In this document: positions 25,639-36,110 of the stretch, one piece after another | Numbering within the stretch: position 1 is the stretch's first letter | Layout: the number at the start of each line of letters is the position of its first letter | Source of the DNA: Alteromonas profundi | GTDB taxonomy: Bacteria > Pseudomonadota > Gammaproteobacteria > Enterobacterales > Alteromonadaceae | Assembly: GCF_010500865.1 (NCBI RefSeq) | Contig: NZ_JAAAWN010000003.1 | Location: forward strand, 1-64,000 | Direction: 5' to 3' | Length of the DNA: 64,000 bases | The notes under the pieces: generated by a model | What the model was told of the DNA's origin: nothing | The model's input: only the letters and a program-made list of their open reading frames with translations | Databases searched by the model: none | Position numbers and translations under genes: made by a program

Positions 25639-28536
25639 CTACTCCTCAACATAGCTCTCAATGCTAGGGCAAGAACAGATAAGGTTACGGTCGCCGTAAA
25701 CGTCATCAATACGGTTAACCGTTGGCCAGAACTTGTTTCTGTGCACTTCTGGCGCTGGGTACGCCGCTAGCATGCGGTCGTAGCTGCGGTTCCAATCGCT
25801 ATCACAGATGTCAGCTAGTGTGTGTGGTGCATTGTGTAACGGGTTGTCTGTGGCATCCCACTCGCCGCTTTCTACTTTGGCCACTTCTTCACGAATGCTA
25901 ATCATGGCACTAATAAAGCGGTCTAGCTCGTACTTGGCTTCCGACTCGGTTGGCTCAATCATAAGCGTGCCCGCTACTGGGAAGCTCATGGTTGGCGCAT
26001 GGAAGCCGTAGTCGTTAAGGCGTTTCGCAATATCTAGCTCGGTAACGCCGCTTGCTTCTTTAAGCGGGCGAAGGTCAATAATACATTCGTGTGCTACGCG
26101 GCCGTTGTTGCCTTTATAAAGCACAGGGAAGTGCCCTTCTAGCTGCTTAGCTACATAGTTGGCATTTAGAATTGCTACTTCAGTTGCTTTGCGTAAACCA
26201 GCGCTGCCCATCATTTTAATGTACATGTAGCTAATAGGAAGAATAGACGCACTGCCCCATGGCGCGGCTGAAACGGCGCCGCAATCTTTGCCAGCGGTTT
26301 CAATATTCACCACAGTATGGTTTGGTAAGAATGGCGCTAGGTGCGATTTAACACCAATGGGGCCCATACCTGGGCCGCCGCCACCATGTGGAATACAGAA
26401 GGTTTTGTGTAAGTTAAGGTGCGATACGTCTGAACCAATGAAGCCCGGTGATGTAATGCCCACCTGCGCGTTCATGTTAGCGCCGTCCATGTAAACCTGG
26501 CCGCCGTGATCGTGAATAATGTCGCAAATTTCGCGTATTGTTTCTTCGTATACACCGTGGGTAGACGGGTACGTGATCATGGCGCACGATAGGTTCTCAC
26601 CCACTTCTTCAGCCTTCTTGCGAAGGTCGTCAAGGTCTATGTTACCGTTGGCGTCACAGGCTACCACTACCACTTTTAAGCTAACCATTTGCGCAGAGGC
26701 AGGGTTAGTACCATGTGCCGAGCTTGGAATAAGGCACACGTTTCTGTGGCCTTCGCCGCGGCTTTCATGGTAACGCTGAATGGCCAATAGGCCGGCGTAT
26801 TCACCTTGTGCACCTGAGTTCGGCTGCATTGAAAGGTTGTCGTAACCTGTTACGTTAATGAGCCATTCTGCCAGCTCGGCAATCATTTCTTGATAGCCTT
26901 GTGCTTGGTTTAGTGGTGCAAATGGATGAAGCTGGCCGAATTCAGCCCAAGTTACCGGTATCATCTCAGCCGTTGCGTTTAGCTTCATGGTGCACGAACC
27001 CAATGAAATCATCGAGTGGTTAAGCGCCAAGTCTTTGTTTTCTAAGCTCTTAATATAGCGAAGCATCTCTGTTTCAGAGTGGTACTTGTTGAACACTTCA
27101 TGAGTTAAAATGTCGCTGGTGCGAACTAGCGTATCAGGAATAGACTTAACGCCTTGTGTGGTTACTTCAGCGTCTAAATCTTCAACCGTTAGGCCGTGCT
27201 CTTCACCTAGAAGCACATCGAATAGTGCGTGAATATCTTCACGGGTGGTGGTTTCATCTAACGCCACACCTACCGCGCCTTCAAGGTCGGCACGTAAGTT
27301 TAAGCCCTGTTCGTAGGCCTTGTTTAGTACCGCTTCTTTATCGTCAACCATAATGGTTAAGGTGTCGAAGTAGGTGCTATGTTTAAGTGCTAACCCTTTT
27401 TGGGTTAACCCTGTAGCCAAAATGTCGGCGAAGCGGTGAATGCGCTCAGCAATAGTTTTTAAGCCTTGCGGGCCGTGGTAAACGGCATAGAAGCTTGCCA
27501 TGTTGGCAAGTAATACCTGCGCAGTACAAATGTTCGAGTTGGCTTTTTCACGGCGAATGTGTTGTTCACGGGTTTGTAGCGCCATGCGAAGTGCTGGGCG
27601 TCCGCGGGTGTCTTTACTTACCCCAATAATACGCCCTGGTAGTGAACGCTTGTAGCTGTCGCGTGTTGCAAAGAATGCCGCGTGGGGGCCGCCGTACCCC
27701 ATAGGTACACCAAAGCGCTGCGCACTGCCTAGTGCCACATCAGCACCTAGCTCGCCTGGCGATTTAAGCATAACTAAGCTCATTAGGTCTGCCGCTACCG
27801 CCACTATGCCTTTCTTCGCTTGTACCGCAGCAATAATGTCGCTGATGTCTTTCACTTCCCCAGTAGATGAGGGGTACTGTAGCAACGCACCGAACAAGTC
27901 GTGCTCGGCCGCTTCTTCTGCTGGGCCGGTAACAATTTCAAAACCAAACATTTCAGCGCGGGTTGCTACAACATCAAGGGTTTGCGGGTGAACATCGTTA
28001 GCCACAAAGAAGATATTGGCTTTTTTGTTTTTCGATACTCGTTTGGCAAGGCCCATAGCTTCGGCCGCTGCTGTACCTTCATCTAGCAGTGATGCTGATG
28101 CTAGCTCTAGGCCAGTTAAGTCGATAGTTACCTGTTGGAAGTTAAGGATAGCTTCCAAACGGCCTTGGGCAATTTCTGGTTGATAAGGAGTGTACGCGGT
28201 ATACCAACCTGGGTTTTCTAGCACGTTGCGAAGAATAACGTTTGGTACGTGGGTATCGTAGTAACCCATACCAATGAAAGAACGATTGATTTTGTTCTTT
28301 TGCGCAACGGCTTTAAGGTCATTTAATGCTTCAACTTCTGTCGCCCCTTCACCACATTTTAATGGCTCTGGTAGCGCAATACCTGCCGGTACGGTTTGCT
28401 CAATTAAATCATCTAATGAGCTTGCACCTACTGCAGACAGCATTTCTTCAATTTCACCTTTACCCGGGCCAATATGGCGACGAATAAATGTATCTTTTTG
28501 CTCTAGCTGAGCCAATGTTAAAGAGGTATTCGACAT
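25639..28536 (-). CDS. gcvP: Glycine dehydrogenase (decarboxylating), P protein
   Basis: The P protein of the glycine cleavage system. It decarboxylates glycine with pyridoxal phosphate and passes the aminomethyl group to the lipoyl arm of GcvH. At 965 residues from [10 protein letters not shown] it is of normal length for the fused form. The start at 28536 fits the family better than the upstream in-frame ATG at 28551. The PLP Lys sits in [18 protein letters not shown], and the Gly-rich loop is intact. It is the last gene of gcvT-gcvH-gcvP. Its 3' end serves as the attachment site of the Tn7-like transposon, and the coding sequence is undamaged by the insertion. Confidence 0.97.
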   Translation of the reverse strand: MSNTSLTLAQLEQKDTFIRRHIGPGKGEIEEMLSAVGASSLDDLIEQTVPAGIALPEPLKCGEGATEVEALNDLKAVAQKNKINRSFIGMGYYDTHVPNVILRNVLENPGWYTAYTPYQPEIAQGRLEAILNFQQVTIDLTGLELASASLLDEGTAAAEAMGLAKRVSKNKKANIFFVANDVHPQTLDVVATRAEMFGFEIVTGPAEEAAEHDLFGALLQYPSSTGEVKDISDIIAAVQAKKGIVAVAADLMSLVMLKSPGELGADVALGSAQRFGVPMGYGGPHAAFFATRDSYKRSLPGRIIGVSKDTRGRPALRMALQTREQHIRREKANSNICTAQVLLANMASFYAVYHGPQGLKTIAERIHRFADILATGLTQKGLALKHSTYFDTLTIMVDDKEAVLNKAYEQGLNLRADLEGAVGVALDETTTREDIHALFDVLLGEEHGLTVEDLDAEVTTQGVKSIPDTLVRTSDILTHEVFNKYHSETEMLRYIKSLENKDLALNHSMISLGSCTMKLNATAEMIPVTWAEFGQLHPFAPLNQAQGYQEMIAELAEWLINVTGYDNLSMQPNSGAQGEYAGLLAIQRYHESRGEGHRNVCLIPSSAHGTNPASAQMVSLKVVVVACDANGNIDLDDLRKKAEEVGENLSCAMITYPSTHGVYEETIREICDIIHDHGGQVYMDGANMNAQVGITSPGFIGSDVSHLNLHKTFCIPHGGGGPGMGPIGVKSHLAPFLPNHTVVNIETAGKDCGAVSAAPWGSASILPISYMYIKMMGSAGLRKATEVAILNANYVAKQLEGHFPVLYKGNNGRVAHECIIDLRPLKEASGVTELDIAKRLNDYGFHAPTMSFPVAGTLMIEPTESEAKYELDRFISAMISIREEVAKVESGEWDATDNPLHNAPHTLADICDSDWNRSYDRMLAAYPAPEVHRNKFWPTVNRIDDVYGDRNLICSCPSIESYVEE

Positions 28537-28593
28537 AACGTTGATAAGCACTCGTATTTTTTTGCCGCAAGGGCATCGTTAAATCTTAAAGTT

Positions 28594-28624
28594 AAAAAGG
28601 GGCACTAATACGTAGGCCCCTTTT
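28594..28624 (-). terminator. Terminator-like hairpin between gcvH and gcvP
   Basis: In the direction of the operon, AAAAGGGGCC and GCCCCTTTTT pair around an 11-base loop and end in five T residues. It lies in the 118-base gap after gcvH and could lower gcvP expression relative to gcvT and gcvH, or allow processing. A separate gcvP promoter may lie beyond it. Confidence 0.55.
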
Positions 28625-28654
28625 CACTATGAAACTATCTTACAGCGATACGAA

Positions 28655-29044
28655 TTAGTCTTCGTCGATGCTGTTTTCATAACCTTCTGCGTCAAGTAAA
28701 CCTTCTACTTCTTCTGCGTCGTCGGCCTTAATTTTAAATAACCAACCGTCGCCAAAAGGGTCTGAGTTTACAAGTTCTGGAGAGTCTTCTAGTTCTTCGT
28801 TTACCGCTACAATTTCACCTGAAATTGGCGCATAAACGTCAGAGGCAGCTTTAACCGACTCAGCAACACAAATATCGTCACCTGTGCTAACTGCATCGCC
28901 TACATCTGGCAGCTCAACAAAAACCATATCGCCAAGCAAACCTTGTGCATGCTCAGAAATACCTACGGTAAATACACCGTCTCCTTCAGGGCGAACCCAT
29001 TCGTGGGTAGCGGCGTAGCGTAAATCAGTTGGGATATTGCTCAT
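28655..29044 (-). CDS. gcvH: Glycine cleavage system H protein
   Basis: The lipoyl carrier protein that shuttles the aminomethyl group between GcvP, GcvT and lipoamide dehydrogenase. It has 129 residues, the usual length. The lipoylated Lys is about residue 65 in [10 protein letters not shown]. The acidic C-terminus is ordinary for the family. It starts 40 bases after gcvT. The dehydrogenase partner is probably supplied by lpdA at 55205-56626, since no other lpd gene lies in this operon. Confidence 0.96.
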   Translation of the reverse strand: MSNIPTDLRYAATHEWVRPEGDGVFTVGISEHAQGLLGDMVFVELPDVGDAVSTGDDICVAESVKAASDVYAPISGEIVAVNEELEDSPELVNSDPFGDGWLFKIKADDAEEVEGLLDAEGYENSIDED

Positions 29045-29084
29045 AATCGTTCCTGTTAGTCTCTGTTAACTTGGGCCTGATAGC

Positions 29085-30164
29085 CTATAAAACACTTTTT
29101 CCATTGCGAACAAAGGAGGGCTTAACCACTTTTACTGTAACCCACTTTTTGCGCATTTCCACTTCCACGGTATCACCTACATCGCGAGGTACACGTGCCA
29201 TCGCAATTGAGTGGCCTAATGTTGGTGAAAAGGTACCTGAGGTGATAACCCCTTCGCCGTTAGCCGTTTTTACTTTTAAGCCGTGGCGTAATACGCCTTT
29301 CTCCGTCATCACTAACCCAACTAACTTGTCGGTGCCAGCTTCGCGCTGGGCTTCTAATGCTTTGCGGCCAACAAAATTACGTTCTGCTGGTTCCCAAGAA
29401 ATTGTCCAGCCCATATTGGCCGCTAAAGGAGATACGGTTTCATCCATATCTTGGCCATACAAGTTCATGCCCGCTTCTAAGCGAAGCGTATCTCGTGCAC
29501 CTAGGCCACAGGGTGTTACGCCTGCGTCTAATAGGCTTTGCCAGAAGCTTTCCGCTTGTGCTGTTGGCACCATAATTTCATAGCCTGCTTCACCGGTATA
29601 GCCCGTAGTGGCAATGAACAAGTCTTCTGCTTGTACGCCAAAAAATGGCTTCATGCCGGAAACCGCTTCTTTTTGTGCTGCACTAAAAAGGGTGGCCGCT
29701 TTCTCTTTTGCATTAGGGCCTTGAACCGCAATCATGGCAAACTCTGAACGTTCTGTAATAGTAACGTCAAAGCCTTCGGCGCAGCCGTTTAGCCAATCCA
29801 TGTCTTTCTCACGGGTAGCTGAGTTCACTACTAAGCGGTAATTGGTTTCGTCGAAGTGATACACGATAAGATCATCAACCACGCCGCCTTCTTCATTTAG
29901 CATACCGCTATAAAGCGCTTTGCCTTTATCTTTTAACTTGGCAACATCATTGGCTAATAAATATTGTAAGTAGGCTTTAGCTTGTGGGCCTTTAATATCA
30001 ACAATAGTCATGTGCGATACGTCGAACATGCCTGCGTCTTGGCGCACTGCGTGATGCTCTTCAATTTGAGAGCCATAATTGATAGGCATTTCCCAGCCGA
30101 AGAAATCGACCATTTTGGCACCTGCTTCCAGGTGTTTAGCGTGTAGGGCGGTGGTACTAGTCAT
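29085..30164 (-). CDS. gcvT: Aminomethyltransferase, T protein of glycine cleavage
   Basis: Transfers the methylene group from aminomethyl-GcvH to tetrahydrofolate and releases ammonia. It has about 359 residues from [10 protein letters not shown], the conserved N-terminus. An upstream in-frame start at 30200 would add 12 residues that look spurious. Folate-binding features include [23 protein letters not shown] and [16 protein letters not shown]. It is first in the operon and divergent from a LysR-type gene. I saw no glycine riboswitch in the short upstream region. Confidence 0.95.
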   Translation of the reverse strand: MTSTTALHAKHLEAGAKMVDFFGWEMPINYGSQIEEHHAVRQDAGMFDVSHMTIVDIKGPQAKAYLQYLLANDVAKLKDKGKALYSGMLNEEGGVVDDLIVYHFDETNYRLVVNSATREKDMDWLNGCAEGFDVTITERSEFAMIAVQGPNAKEKAATLFSAAQKEAVSGMKPFFGVQAEDLFIATTGYTGEAGYEIMVPTAQAESFWQSLLDAGVTPCGLGARDTLRLEAGMNLYGQDMDETVSPLAANMGWTISWEPAERNFVGRKALEAQREAGTDKLVGLVMTEKGVLRHGLKVKTANGEGVITSGTFSPTLGHSIAMARVPRDVGDTVEVEMRKKWVTVKVVKPSFVRNGKSVL

Positions 30165-30248
30165 TCCACTTTTCTCTGTTATAAAGATAGAAAACGCCAA
30201 TGAGTATAGTAAGCGAGCCCACAGGTAACAAATTGGAATTTCTTATCA

Positions 30249-30271
30249 ATACATTTAAGATTATAATGTAT
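30249..30271. promoter_or_regulatory. Palindrome in the gcvT-lysR divergent region
   Basis: ATACATT, an 8-base spacer and AATGTAT form an interrupted palindrome in the roughly 140 bases between gcvT and the divergent LysR gene. This is the usual place and shape for a LysR-type binding site. No factor is proven. Confidence 0.45.
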
Positions 30272-30302
30272 GCGCTTAACTACATTAGGAATGCAAATCT
30301 AC

Positions 30303-31154
30303 ATGAAGCAGCTTTCTTTAGATAATTTACGCACCTTCGTTAGCGTTATCGAACTGGGTGGCTATGCAAAAGCGGGCGACTTTTTGGGCCGTTCTCAGCC
30401 AGCTATTAGCTTACAAATAAAGAAGTTAGAGTCGCAGCTAGATAGAAAGTTGTTTACTAAAGTAGGCCAGCGTCATTTGCCTAGCGCCGACGGTAATTGG
30501 TTATACCCTAAAGCGAAAGAGCTGCTCGAACTTAACGATAATATTTTTAAAAGCCTCACCCCTGCCCCATTAAGTGGCCGCTTGCGTTTAGGTATTCCTA
30601 ATGAATTTGCCTCTACCCTGCTTCCTGGCTTAATTGGTGAGTTTTCAAAACGCTATCCGGATGTTTCACTTGAAGTTACCTCTGCGCTTAGTCGAGATTT
30701 GTTGCATCCCGGTCAGCGCGACCATTTTGATCTTATTTTGGCATTGGTAAATCCTGAACAACAAACCGAAGGGGAAGTAGTGCTTGAAGATGATGTGGTA
30801 TGGGTTGGCGACAGTGCTCACCCTTTAGTTGGCAGCAGTATTCCTTTGGTGTTGGCTCCCGATGGCTGCATGTACCGAAGCCGCGTTATCGACCAGCTGA
30901 AACAGCAAACTTTTGCTTGGAAAATTACCTATACCAATGCCGATTTGGGCGGGCTAACGGCGGCTATTCAGCAAGGTTTAGGCGTAACTGCACTGGCGCG
31001 TTCTAGTTTGCCTCGTAGCCTAACACTATTAAATCACCCGCACCTGCCTAAATTAGGTAAGGTAAATATCTGCTTGTTTAACCAAGATACGCAACACCCC
31101 ATAATAAGCAAAACGCTGGCGGAGTTTTTTGTTTCTCGTTTAAAATCAAGCTAA
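30303..31154 (+). CDS. LysR-family transcriptional regulator divergent from gcvTHP
   Basis: A 283-residue regulator with an N-terminal winged HTH (LDNLRTFVSVIELGGYAKAG, SQPAISLQIKKLESQLDRKL) and a C-terminal periplasmic-binding-protein-like effector domain. I start at MKQLSLDN (30303), where family alignments normally begin. In-frame ATGs at 30270 and 30291 are possible. Its position opposite gcvT makes control of glycine cleavage a reasonable idea, as with GcvA in enterobacteria. I would not call it GcvA on sequence alone. Confidence 0.88.
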   Translation: MKQLSLDNLRTFVSVIELGGYAKAGDFLGRSQPAISLQIKKLESQLDRKLFTKVGQRHLPSADGNWLYPKAKELLELNDNIFKSLTPAPLSGRLRLGIPNEFASTLLPGLIGEFSKRYPDVSLEVTSALSRDLLHPGQRDHFDLILALVNPEQQTEGEVVLEDDVVWVGDSAHPLVGSSIPLVLAPDGCMYRSRVIDQLKQQTFAWKITYTNADLGGLTAAIQQGLGVTALARSSLPRSLTLLNHPHLPKLGKVNICLFNQDTQHPIISKTLAEFFVSRLKSS

Positions 31155-31170
31155 GGCGTAGCGCACAAAA

Positions 31171-31200
31171 AGGCAAAAAGATGCGATTATCTCTTTGCCT
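31171..31200. terminator. Bidirectional terminator between lysR and the M24 gene
   Basis: AGGCAAAAAGA pairs with TCTCTTTGCCT (10 of 11 positions) between two convergent genes. Confidence 0.65.
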
Positions 31201-31230
31201 CTTTACGCTTTTCACCGCTTTACCCAGCTA

Positions 31231-32521
31231 CTACACCTTTAAAGGAATAAGCTTACCTAATGGCTTAGCTAAACTCTCTGGTGGCTCGGTAAAATAGCGC
31301 GGGCCGCTTTCACGCATATATAAACAGTCTTCTAGGCGTACGCCAAATTTACCTGGAATATACAATCCCGGTTCATTAGAAAAGCACATGCCTTTGTTAA
31401 GTGGCGTCGTTTCGCCGCGTACAAAGTTTACGCTTTCATGCCCTTCCATACCTATTCCGTGCCCAGTGCGGTGACTTAACCCCGGTAGCGCATAGTCTTT
31501 GTCAAAACCTTTAGCCACATAATAGGCACGCACTGCATCGTCTACTTGGCCAGCCGGCGCCCCCACTTTAGCGGCGGCAAACGCTACGTTTTGGCCTTCT
31601 CGCACTGTGGCCCATACATCTTGTACCTGCTGCGATGGCTGTCCAAATACGAATGTTCGGCTTATATCACTTTGGTAACCGTGCACGCTACAACCACTAT
31701 CTAGCAGCACTACCGATCCTTGTTTTATAGTTTGCTTAGCATTCGTGCCGTGGGGATAGGCACTTGCGTCATTAAATAACGCTAAACACCAGGTGCCACT
31801 GCCGCCTAATTTTCGTTGCGCCGCATTCATTAAGCCTTTTACATCAGCTTGGCTCATGCCTTCTTTAAGCTGGCTGAACACATACTCATAGGCGCGCAGC
31901 GTTACTTCATTTGCTTTATGCATTAGGGTTAATTCGGCGGCGGTTTTGTACATTCTACAGCCTAGGGTTACAGGCTCAGCGGGCACAATGTTCATATTGG
32001 GCAATGCGTTTGCGATCCCCGTAACCACAAAGTAGCGTACGCTACTTTCAAAACCAATGTTACCGCTTGTTATACCGCGAGATTTTAATATTGCCGATAC
32101 TACCTCAAACGGGCTTTCGTGCTCTTGCCATACCCGCACATCGTCGCCCACTTTTAAACTTTCAAGTACACTGGGCTTTTCAAAAAAAGGGGTTACAACC
32201 GCTACATCCCCTTTGCTGGGGAATAATAAGCGCCGTTAACCGCTCGCTACGCCACCATTGTATACCCGAAAAATAGTCCATGGCTGCGCCTGGTTCAATG
32301 AGCATAGCCGCCATACCATGCTGCTTCATTAGCGCTTGGGCTTTTTCTATTCGTGCTTGTCGCTCTTGTACACTAATAGCAGAAACGTTTAATGTAATAG
32401 CACTTAGCCCGTCAAGGCTAGAGTCTTCTGCCTGTTTGCTGTTGCTGCCCGCCGCTAAGGCTGCCAAAGGAGAAAGCGCTAAACCTGCGCCGGTTATCTT
32501 TAAAAATTCGCGTTTATTCAT
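31231..32521 (-). pseudogene. Frameshifted M24-family metallopeptidase, exported
   Basis: A Xaa-Pro peptidase-like protein split in two frames. The first part (32180-32521) starts MNKREFLKITGAGLALSPLA, a twin-arginine-like or Sec signal, and goes out of frame at about 32208-32214. Removing one base from the CCCCTTT run there restores a continuous reading (IIPQQGDVAVVTPFFEKP) into the second part (31231-32151). The second part holds the metal-binding residues in LLDSGCSVHGYQSDISRTF, HRTGHGIGMEGHE and FSNEPGLYIPGKFGVRLED. With the shift repaired it would be about 430 residues. It could be a real pseudogene, a phase-variable tract or a sequencing error. Confidence 0.8.
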
Positions 32522-32607
32522 GGTTATTCTCTGTCGAATTATGGCGTGCTACGCCTTTATTTATTTTATTTTCGCTATTGGCTAAGCCGTTTTATACGCT
32601 TAAATTG

Positions 32608-33531
32608 TTAGGCCCACATCACCATAGTAGCGGCTACACCTATAAGTATAAGGCCTACTATCTCACGGGTCGTCACTTTATCGTTTAACCAAAAATGGGC
32701 GAGTACTAAGGTAAGCAATACCTCTATTTGCCCTAGGGTTTTAACGTAGGCCACATGCTGAAGCGCCATTGCGGTAAACCAACACACCGACCCCAAACAA
32801 CTTACCGTACTAATTAACACTACGGTGCGAATATGACGCATAAGCTGTTTAAAAATAATTGGTTTTACTAATGCAATATAAAGGCTAAGCCCAGTGGCCT
32901 GAATGCCAAGCACCCATAGCAATACCCATGCGGCACTTTGGGTAAGAGGAAGCGTTAACGTATGAGAAGCTTCGCGCACAAATAAAGACGTTAATGCAAA
33001 GCACCCGCCACTGGCTAAGCCAATAGCCAAGGTTTTAGGGTTTATGCGGGCGGTTTTCCCCGTTTGTAGGGTTTTACCAATACTTAAAATAAATACGGCT
33101 ACGCCGCCAAGTACGATGCCAAGCCACCCCACTACCGACAAATAACTGCCAAAAAACAAAGTGCCTAATATGCCCGCAACCAACGCTTCACTTTTCGCCA
33201 ACCCGGCGCCTATTGCGAAGTTGCGTTGTTTAAACAGCGTTACCATAAACGAGGTTGCGGCAATTTGTAGCACAGCAGCCAGTACCACCAGCGTTATAAA
33301 ACGCAGCGGGAATGATGGCAGTGTAAGGCTGTGGTCTCCCATAGCCGTGTGGCTATTGCTAATAAACAAAGAATGAATAAGCAGATAGGCCAGTGCAATC
33401 GGAGGGGCAAATAAAAACCGAGACAGGGTTACCCCTAGCGTATCTACATGGGCGCTTAATCTACTTTGTAGTGCATTGCGCCCTGTTTGCAAAAACACCG
33501 CGCCTAAGGTGAATAGCACCCAACTCAACAT
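32608..33531 (-). CDS. EamA/DMT-family membrane transporter
   Basis: An inner-membrane protein of 307 residues with about ten predicted hydrophobic segments arranged as two repeated halves, as in drug/metabolite exporters. It starts MLSWVLFTLGAVFLQTGRNA. The substrate cannot be read from the sequence. It lies between the peptidase pseudogene and the ubiquinone genes, which interrupts the ubiI-gcvT neighbourhood seen in enterobacteria. Confidence 0.82.
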   Translation of the reverse strand: MLSWVLFTLGAVFLQTGRNALQSRLSAHVDTLGVTLSRFLFAPPIALAYLLIHSLFISNSHTAMGDHSLTLPSFPLRFITLVVLAAVLQIAATSFMVTLFKQRNFAIGAGLAKSEALVAGILGTLFFGSYLSVVGWLGIVLGGVAVFILSIGKTLQTGKTARINPKTLAIGLASGGCFALTSLFVREASHTLTLPLTQSAAWVLLWVLGIQATGLSLYIALVKPIIFKQLMRHIRTVVLISTVSCLGSVCWFTAMALQHVAYVKTLGQIEVLLTLVLAHFWLNDKVTTREIVGLILIGVAATMVMWA

Positions 33532-33581
33532 ACTCTCCTTTTTTGCAATGCACGGTTATGTTAGAAACTATAAATAGCCCG

Positions 33582-34754
33582 CTACAGGCCCATTGCATGG
33601 GCCACAAACGCTTGCTTTACAGTAGTTACTTTGTCGGTGGCGGCTAAACCTATACCGCGAACAAACTTTTTAACTGGGTCGTTGCCATCAAACAAAAACT
33701 TAAATCCGTCCATAGCGGCTATCATTTTCATGGCTTCTGTTTTTCGTGCGCGCTCATAAGGGCGTAAATAGCGATGTTGAGCAATGTCTTTGTTTTGCTC
33801 TAAAAGCTGCGAAAGATTATCGGCTAAGTGCAGCGCGTCCTGCATTCCTAGGTTTGCGCCCTGCCCTGCCAGTGGGTGAATGGTATGTGCGGCATCACCA
33901 ACTAAAACCACGCCGTCTTTTGCCCATTCTCGTGCATAGCGCATGGTCAACGGAAACGCATACCGACGTGTTTCTAAACTTATCGTACCCAATTTCATAT
34001 CGCTTGCCACGGCAAGTGCATGGCAAAAGTCTTCATCATTTAACTGTTGTAAAGCGCTGGCTTCGTCGGGCGTTTGCGACCATACAATTGAGCAAACGTC
34101 TGGCTCTGCCATTGGCAATAACGCTAGCGGGCCGCTAGGGGTAAAGGCTTGGCGCGCTACATTGTCATGGGGAAGCTGGGTCTTTATATTGGCAACAATC
34201 GCGGTATGTTCATAATCGCGAAACGTAATAGGCAAGTTTGCTTGTTGGCGCACTTTAGACTGCGCACCATCGGCGCCTACTAACAACTTGCACGATAAAG
34301 CATCGTTATTTTCAAGCATCAGCATACTTTGCTGCGGGCCCAATAAAAGGCGCTCAATTTTACTGCTTACAACGGTTACATTTGCTTGTTGCATAACACT
34401 TTGTGCCAACGCATTTACCAAGGCAGCGTTCTCAGCAATAACACCAAGCGACTCGCTGCCCATATCATCGCAATTAAAGTGAATGTCGCCAAAGCTGTCT
34501 TTATCCCATACATGCATAGCAACGTACGGGTTTACTCTTTCGTTATTAATAAAGCGCCATACACCTAACGATTTTAGCGCATCAATATTCGCCTGATTAA
34601 TAGCGCTAACCCGTGGGCTTGGCTTATCGCTTAATGGCACAAATAGGTCAGACTTATCCACCACAGCTATAGTACAGGGCGCATCTTTTAACGCTGACGC
34701 AAGAGTAAGGCCTACTATCCCGCCGCCCACAATTGCGATATCAACTTGTTGCAT
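33582..34754 (-). CDS. ubiI: UbiH/UbiF/VisC-family FAD monooxygenase, probably UbiI
   Basis: A flavin hydroxylase of ubiquinone synthesis, 390 residues. FAD-binding motifs are DIAIVGGGIVGLTLASAL at the N-terminus and VVLVGDAAHTIHPLAGQGAN near residue 285, with the family signature between. By position after ubiH it corresponds to ubiI (visC), the C5 hydroxylase. UbiF-type activity cannot be excluded on sequence. A 129-base gap separates it from ubiH. Confidence 0.85.
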   Translation of the reverse strand: MQQVDIAIVGGGIVGLTLASALKDAPCTIAVVDKSDLFVPLSDKPSPRVSAINQANIDALKSLGVWRFINNERVNPYVAMHVWDKDSFGDIHFNCDDMGSESLGVIAENAALVNALAQSVMQQANVTVVSSKIERLLLGPQQSMLMLENNDALSCKLLVGADGAQSKVRQQANLPITFRDYEHTAIVANIKTQLPHDNVARQAFTPSGPLALLPMAEPDVCSIVWSQTPDEASALQQLNDEDFCHALAVASDMKLGTISLETRRYAFPLTMRYAREWAKDGVVLVGDAAHTIHPLAGQGANLGMQDALHLADNLSQLLEQNKDIAQHRYLRPYERARKTEAMKMIAAMDGFKFLFDGNDPVKKFVRGIGLAATDKVTTVKQAFVAHAMGL

Positions 34755-34883
34755 AAAGGCTTTCTCGCTTTTTTATTAATTACATCTTGCGTTTAAATCA
34801 ACGGCTCGTTAAGTACAGATAGGGTTATTTTCAACCTAACTAGGCAGTAAGCTTTTTAGCCACGTGGCTTTATCCCGTCGCAT

Positions 34884-36107
34884 TTACCCAGCAGCGTTAG
34901 CGGTTTTACTTGCAAAACCCGTAGTTTGTTTAACAAAGGCGCGCTTAACGTTCGGCACTATATTAAGCGCTAATAACCCGCAATTGCGTGCTAACACCAA
35001 GGGAAAATGACTATTTGAAAACGTACGTACTAAGGTATCCGTTAACGCTATTGTATTCTTTCTATCAGCATCACGCAGCTTGCCGTATTCCCGTAATATA
35101 GAATAGTTTCCTGGGTCGGCACTGCCTTTGAGTTGATTAACCACGGTAACAATATCGCGTAGTGCTAGGTTAAACCCCTGCCCCGCAATAGGGTGCAAAG
35201 TTTGCGCGGCGTTCCCTACTACGAGTGTTCGATGGGCGTACACACTGTCGGTGTAGCTTAATGACAATGGATAACTTACTACATCGCTCACTGAAGTAAT
35301 AACACCTTGCCGATAGCCAAAGCTTTGCTGCAGTTGCGCCATAAACTCATCTTGTGGCAGCGCCAACAACGATTGTGCGGTTTTTGGTGTAACCGTCCAA
35401 ACCACTGAGAAGCCATTACCTTTCGCTTTTTTACCAGCGATATCACTATCGAAGGGTAAAAACGCTAAGGGGCCATTAGGGGTAAAACGTTCGTATGCGC
35501 GGTTATTGTGCGGCTTTTGTGTATGTACATTGGCCACTATAGCTACTTGCTCATAGCTTTCTTTTTGCCGGTAAATACCTACCTGCTCGGCTAAGGGAGA
35601 ATGACCACCATCGGCTAATATAATCAGTTTGGTTCGCCATAAATCGCCAGTATCTAACCTTACGTCTACATGATCCGCGGTTCTGTGTATTTCAGTAACA
35701 CAGGCAGGTGCAATGTGGGTCACTTTGTCGTTAGCTGTTTGCGCTTCCACCTGCTGGGTAAGTGCCGCTAGCGACACAACTTGCCCAAAAGAGTCTAAAT
35801 TAAACGTGGCACAATCAAGCAAGGTCATTCCAAGCCAGCCTTTATCACTTACTTCAATATGTTCAATTTTACCTGGGTTTTGCTCCGCCAGTGTTTGAAG
35901 CGGCACCCCCATAGCTGTAAGTTCATTTACGGTACGCTTCGCCAGTGCAATTACCCGCTTGTCTTCTCGCGGATTAACCCCTTGTTGATTGGTTTGCGCT
36001 TGTGCATCTACTAGCACCACCGACAGTGAGGTAAGTTCGATTAAGCCTTTTGCCAATACCGAGCCTACAATCCCGCCCCCCACTATCAGTACGTCTGCTT
36101 GTTTCAC
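34884..36107 (-). CDS. ubiH: 2-octaprenyl-6-methoxyphenol hydroxylase
   Basis: FAD-dependent hydroxylase of the ubiquinone ring, 407 residues. It shows DVLIVGGGIVGSVLAKGL at the N-terminus and TLVVGNAAQTLHPIAGQGFN in the second FAD motif. It starts three bases after pepP stops, the same order (pepP-ubiH) as in E. coli. A paralog follows at 33582. Confidence 0.9.
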   Translation of the reverse strand: MKQADVLIVGGGIVGSVLAKGLIELTSLSVVLVDAQAQTNQQGVNPREDKRVIALAKRTVNELTAMGVPLQTLAEQNPGKIEHIEVSDKGWLGMTLLDCATFNLDSFGQVVSLAALTQQVEAQTANDKVTHIAPACVTEIHRTADHVDVRLDTGDLWRTKLIILADGGHSPLAEQVGIYRQKESYEQVAIVANVHTQKPHNNRAYERFTPNGPLAFLPFDSDIAGKKAKGNGFSVVWTVTPKTAQSLLALPQDEFMAQLQQSFGYRQGVITSVSDVVSYPLSLSYTDSVYAHRTLVVGNAAQTLHPIAGQGFNLALRDIVTVVNQLKGSADPGNYSILREYGKLRDADRKNTIALTDTLVRTFSNSHFPLVLARNCGLLALNIVPNVKRAFVKQTTGFASKTANAAG

Positions 36108-36110
36108 TAC

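Noticed and set aside
30165..30302. Glycine riboswitch before gcvT
   Set aside because: The divergent region is too short and lacks the conserved glycine-aptamer elements.
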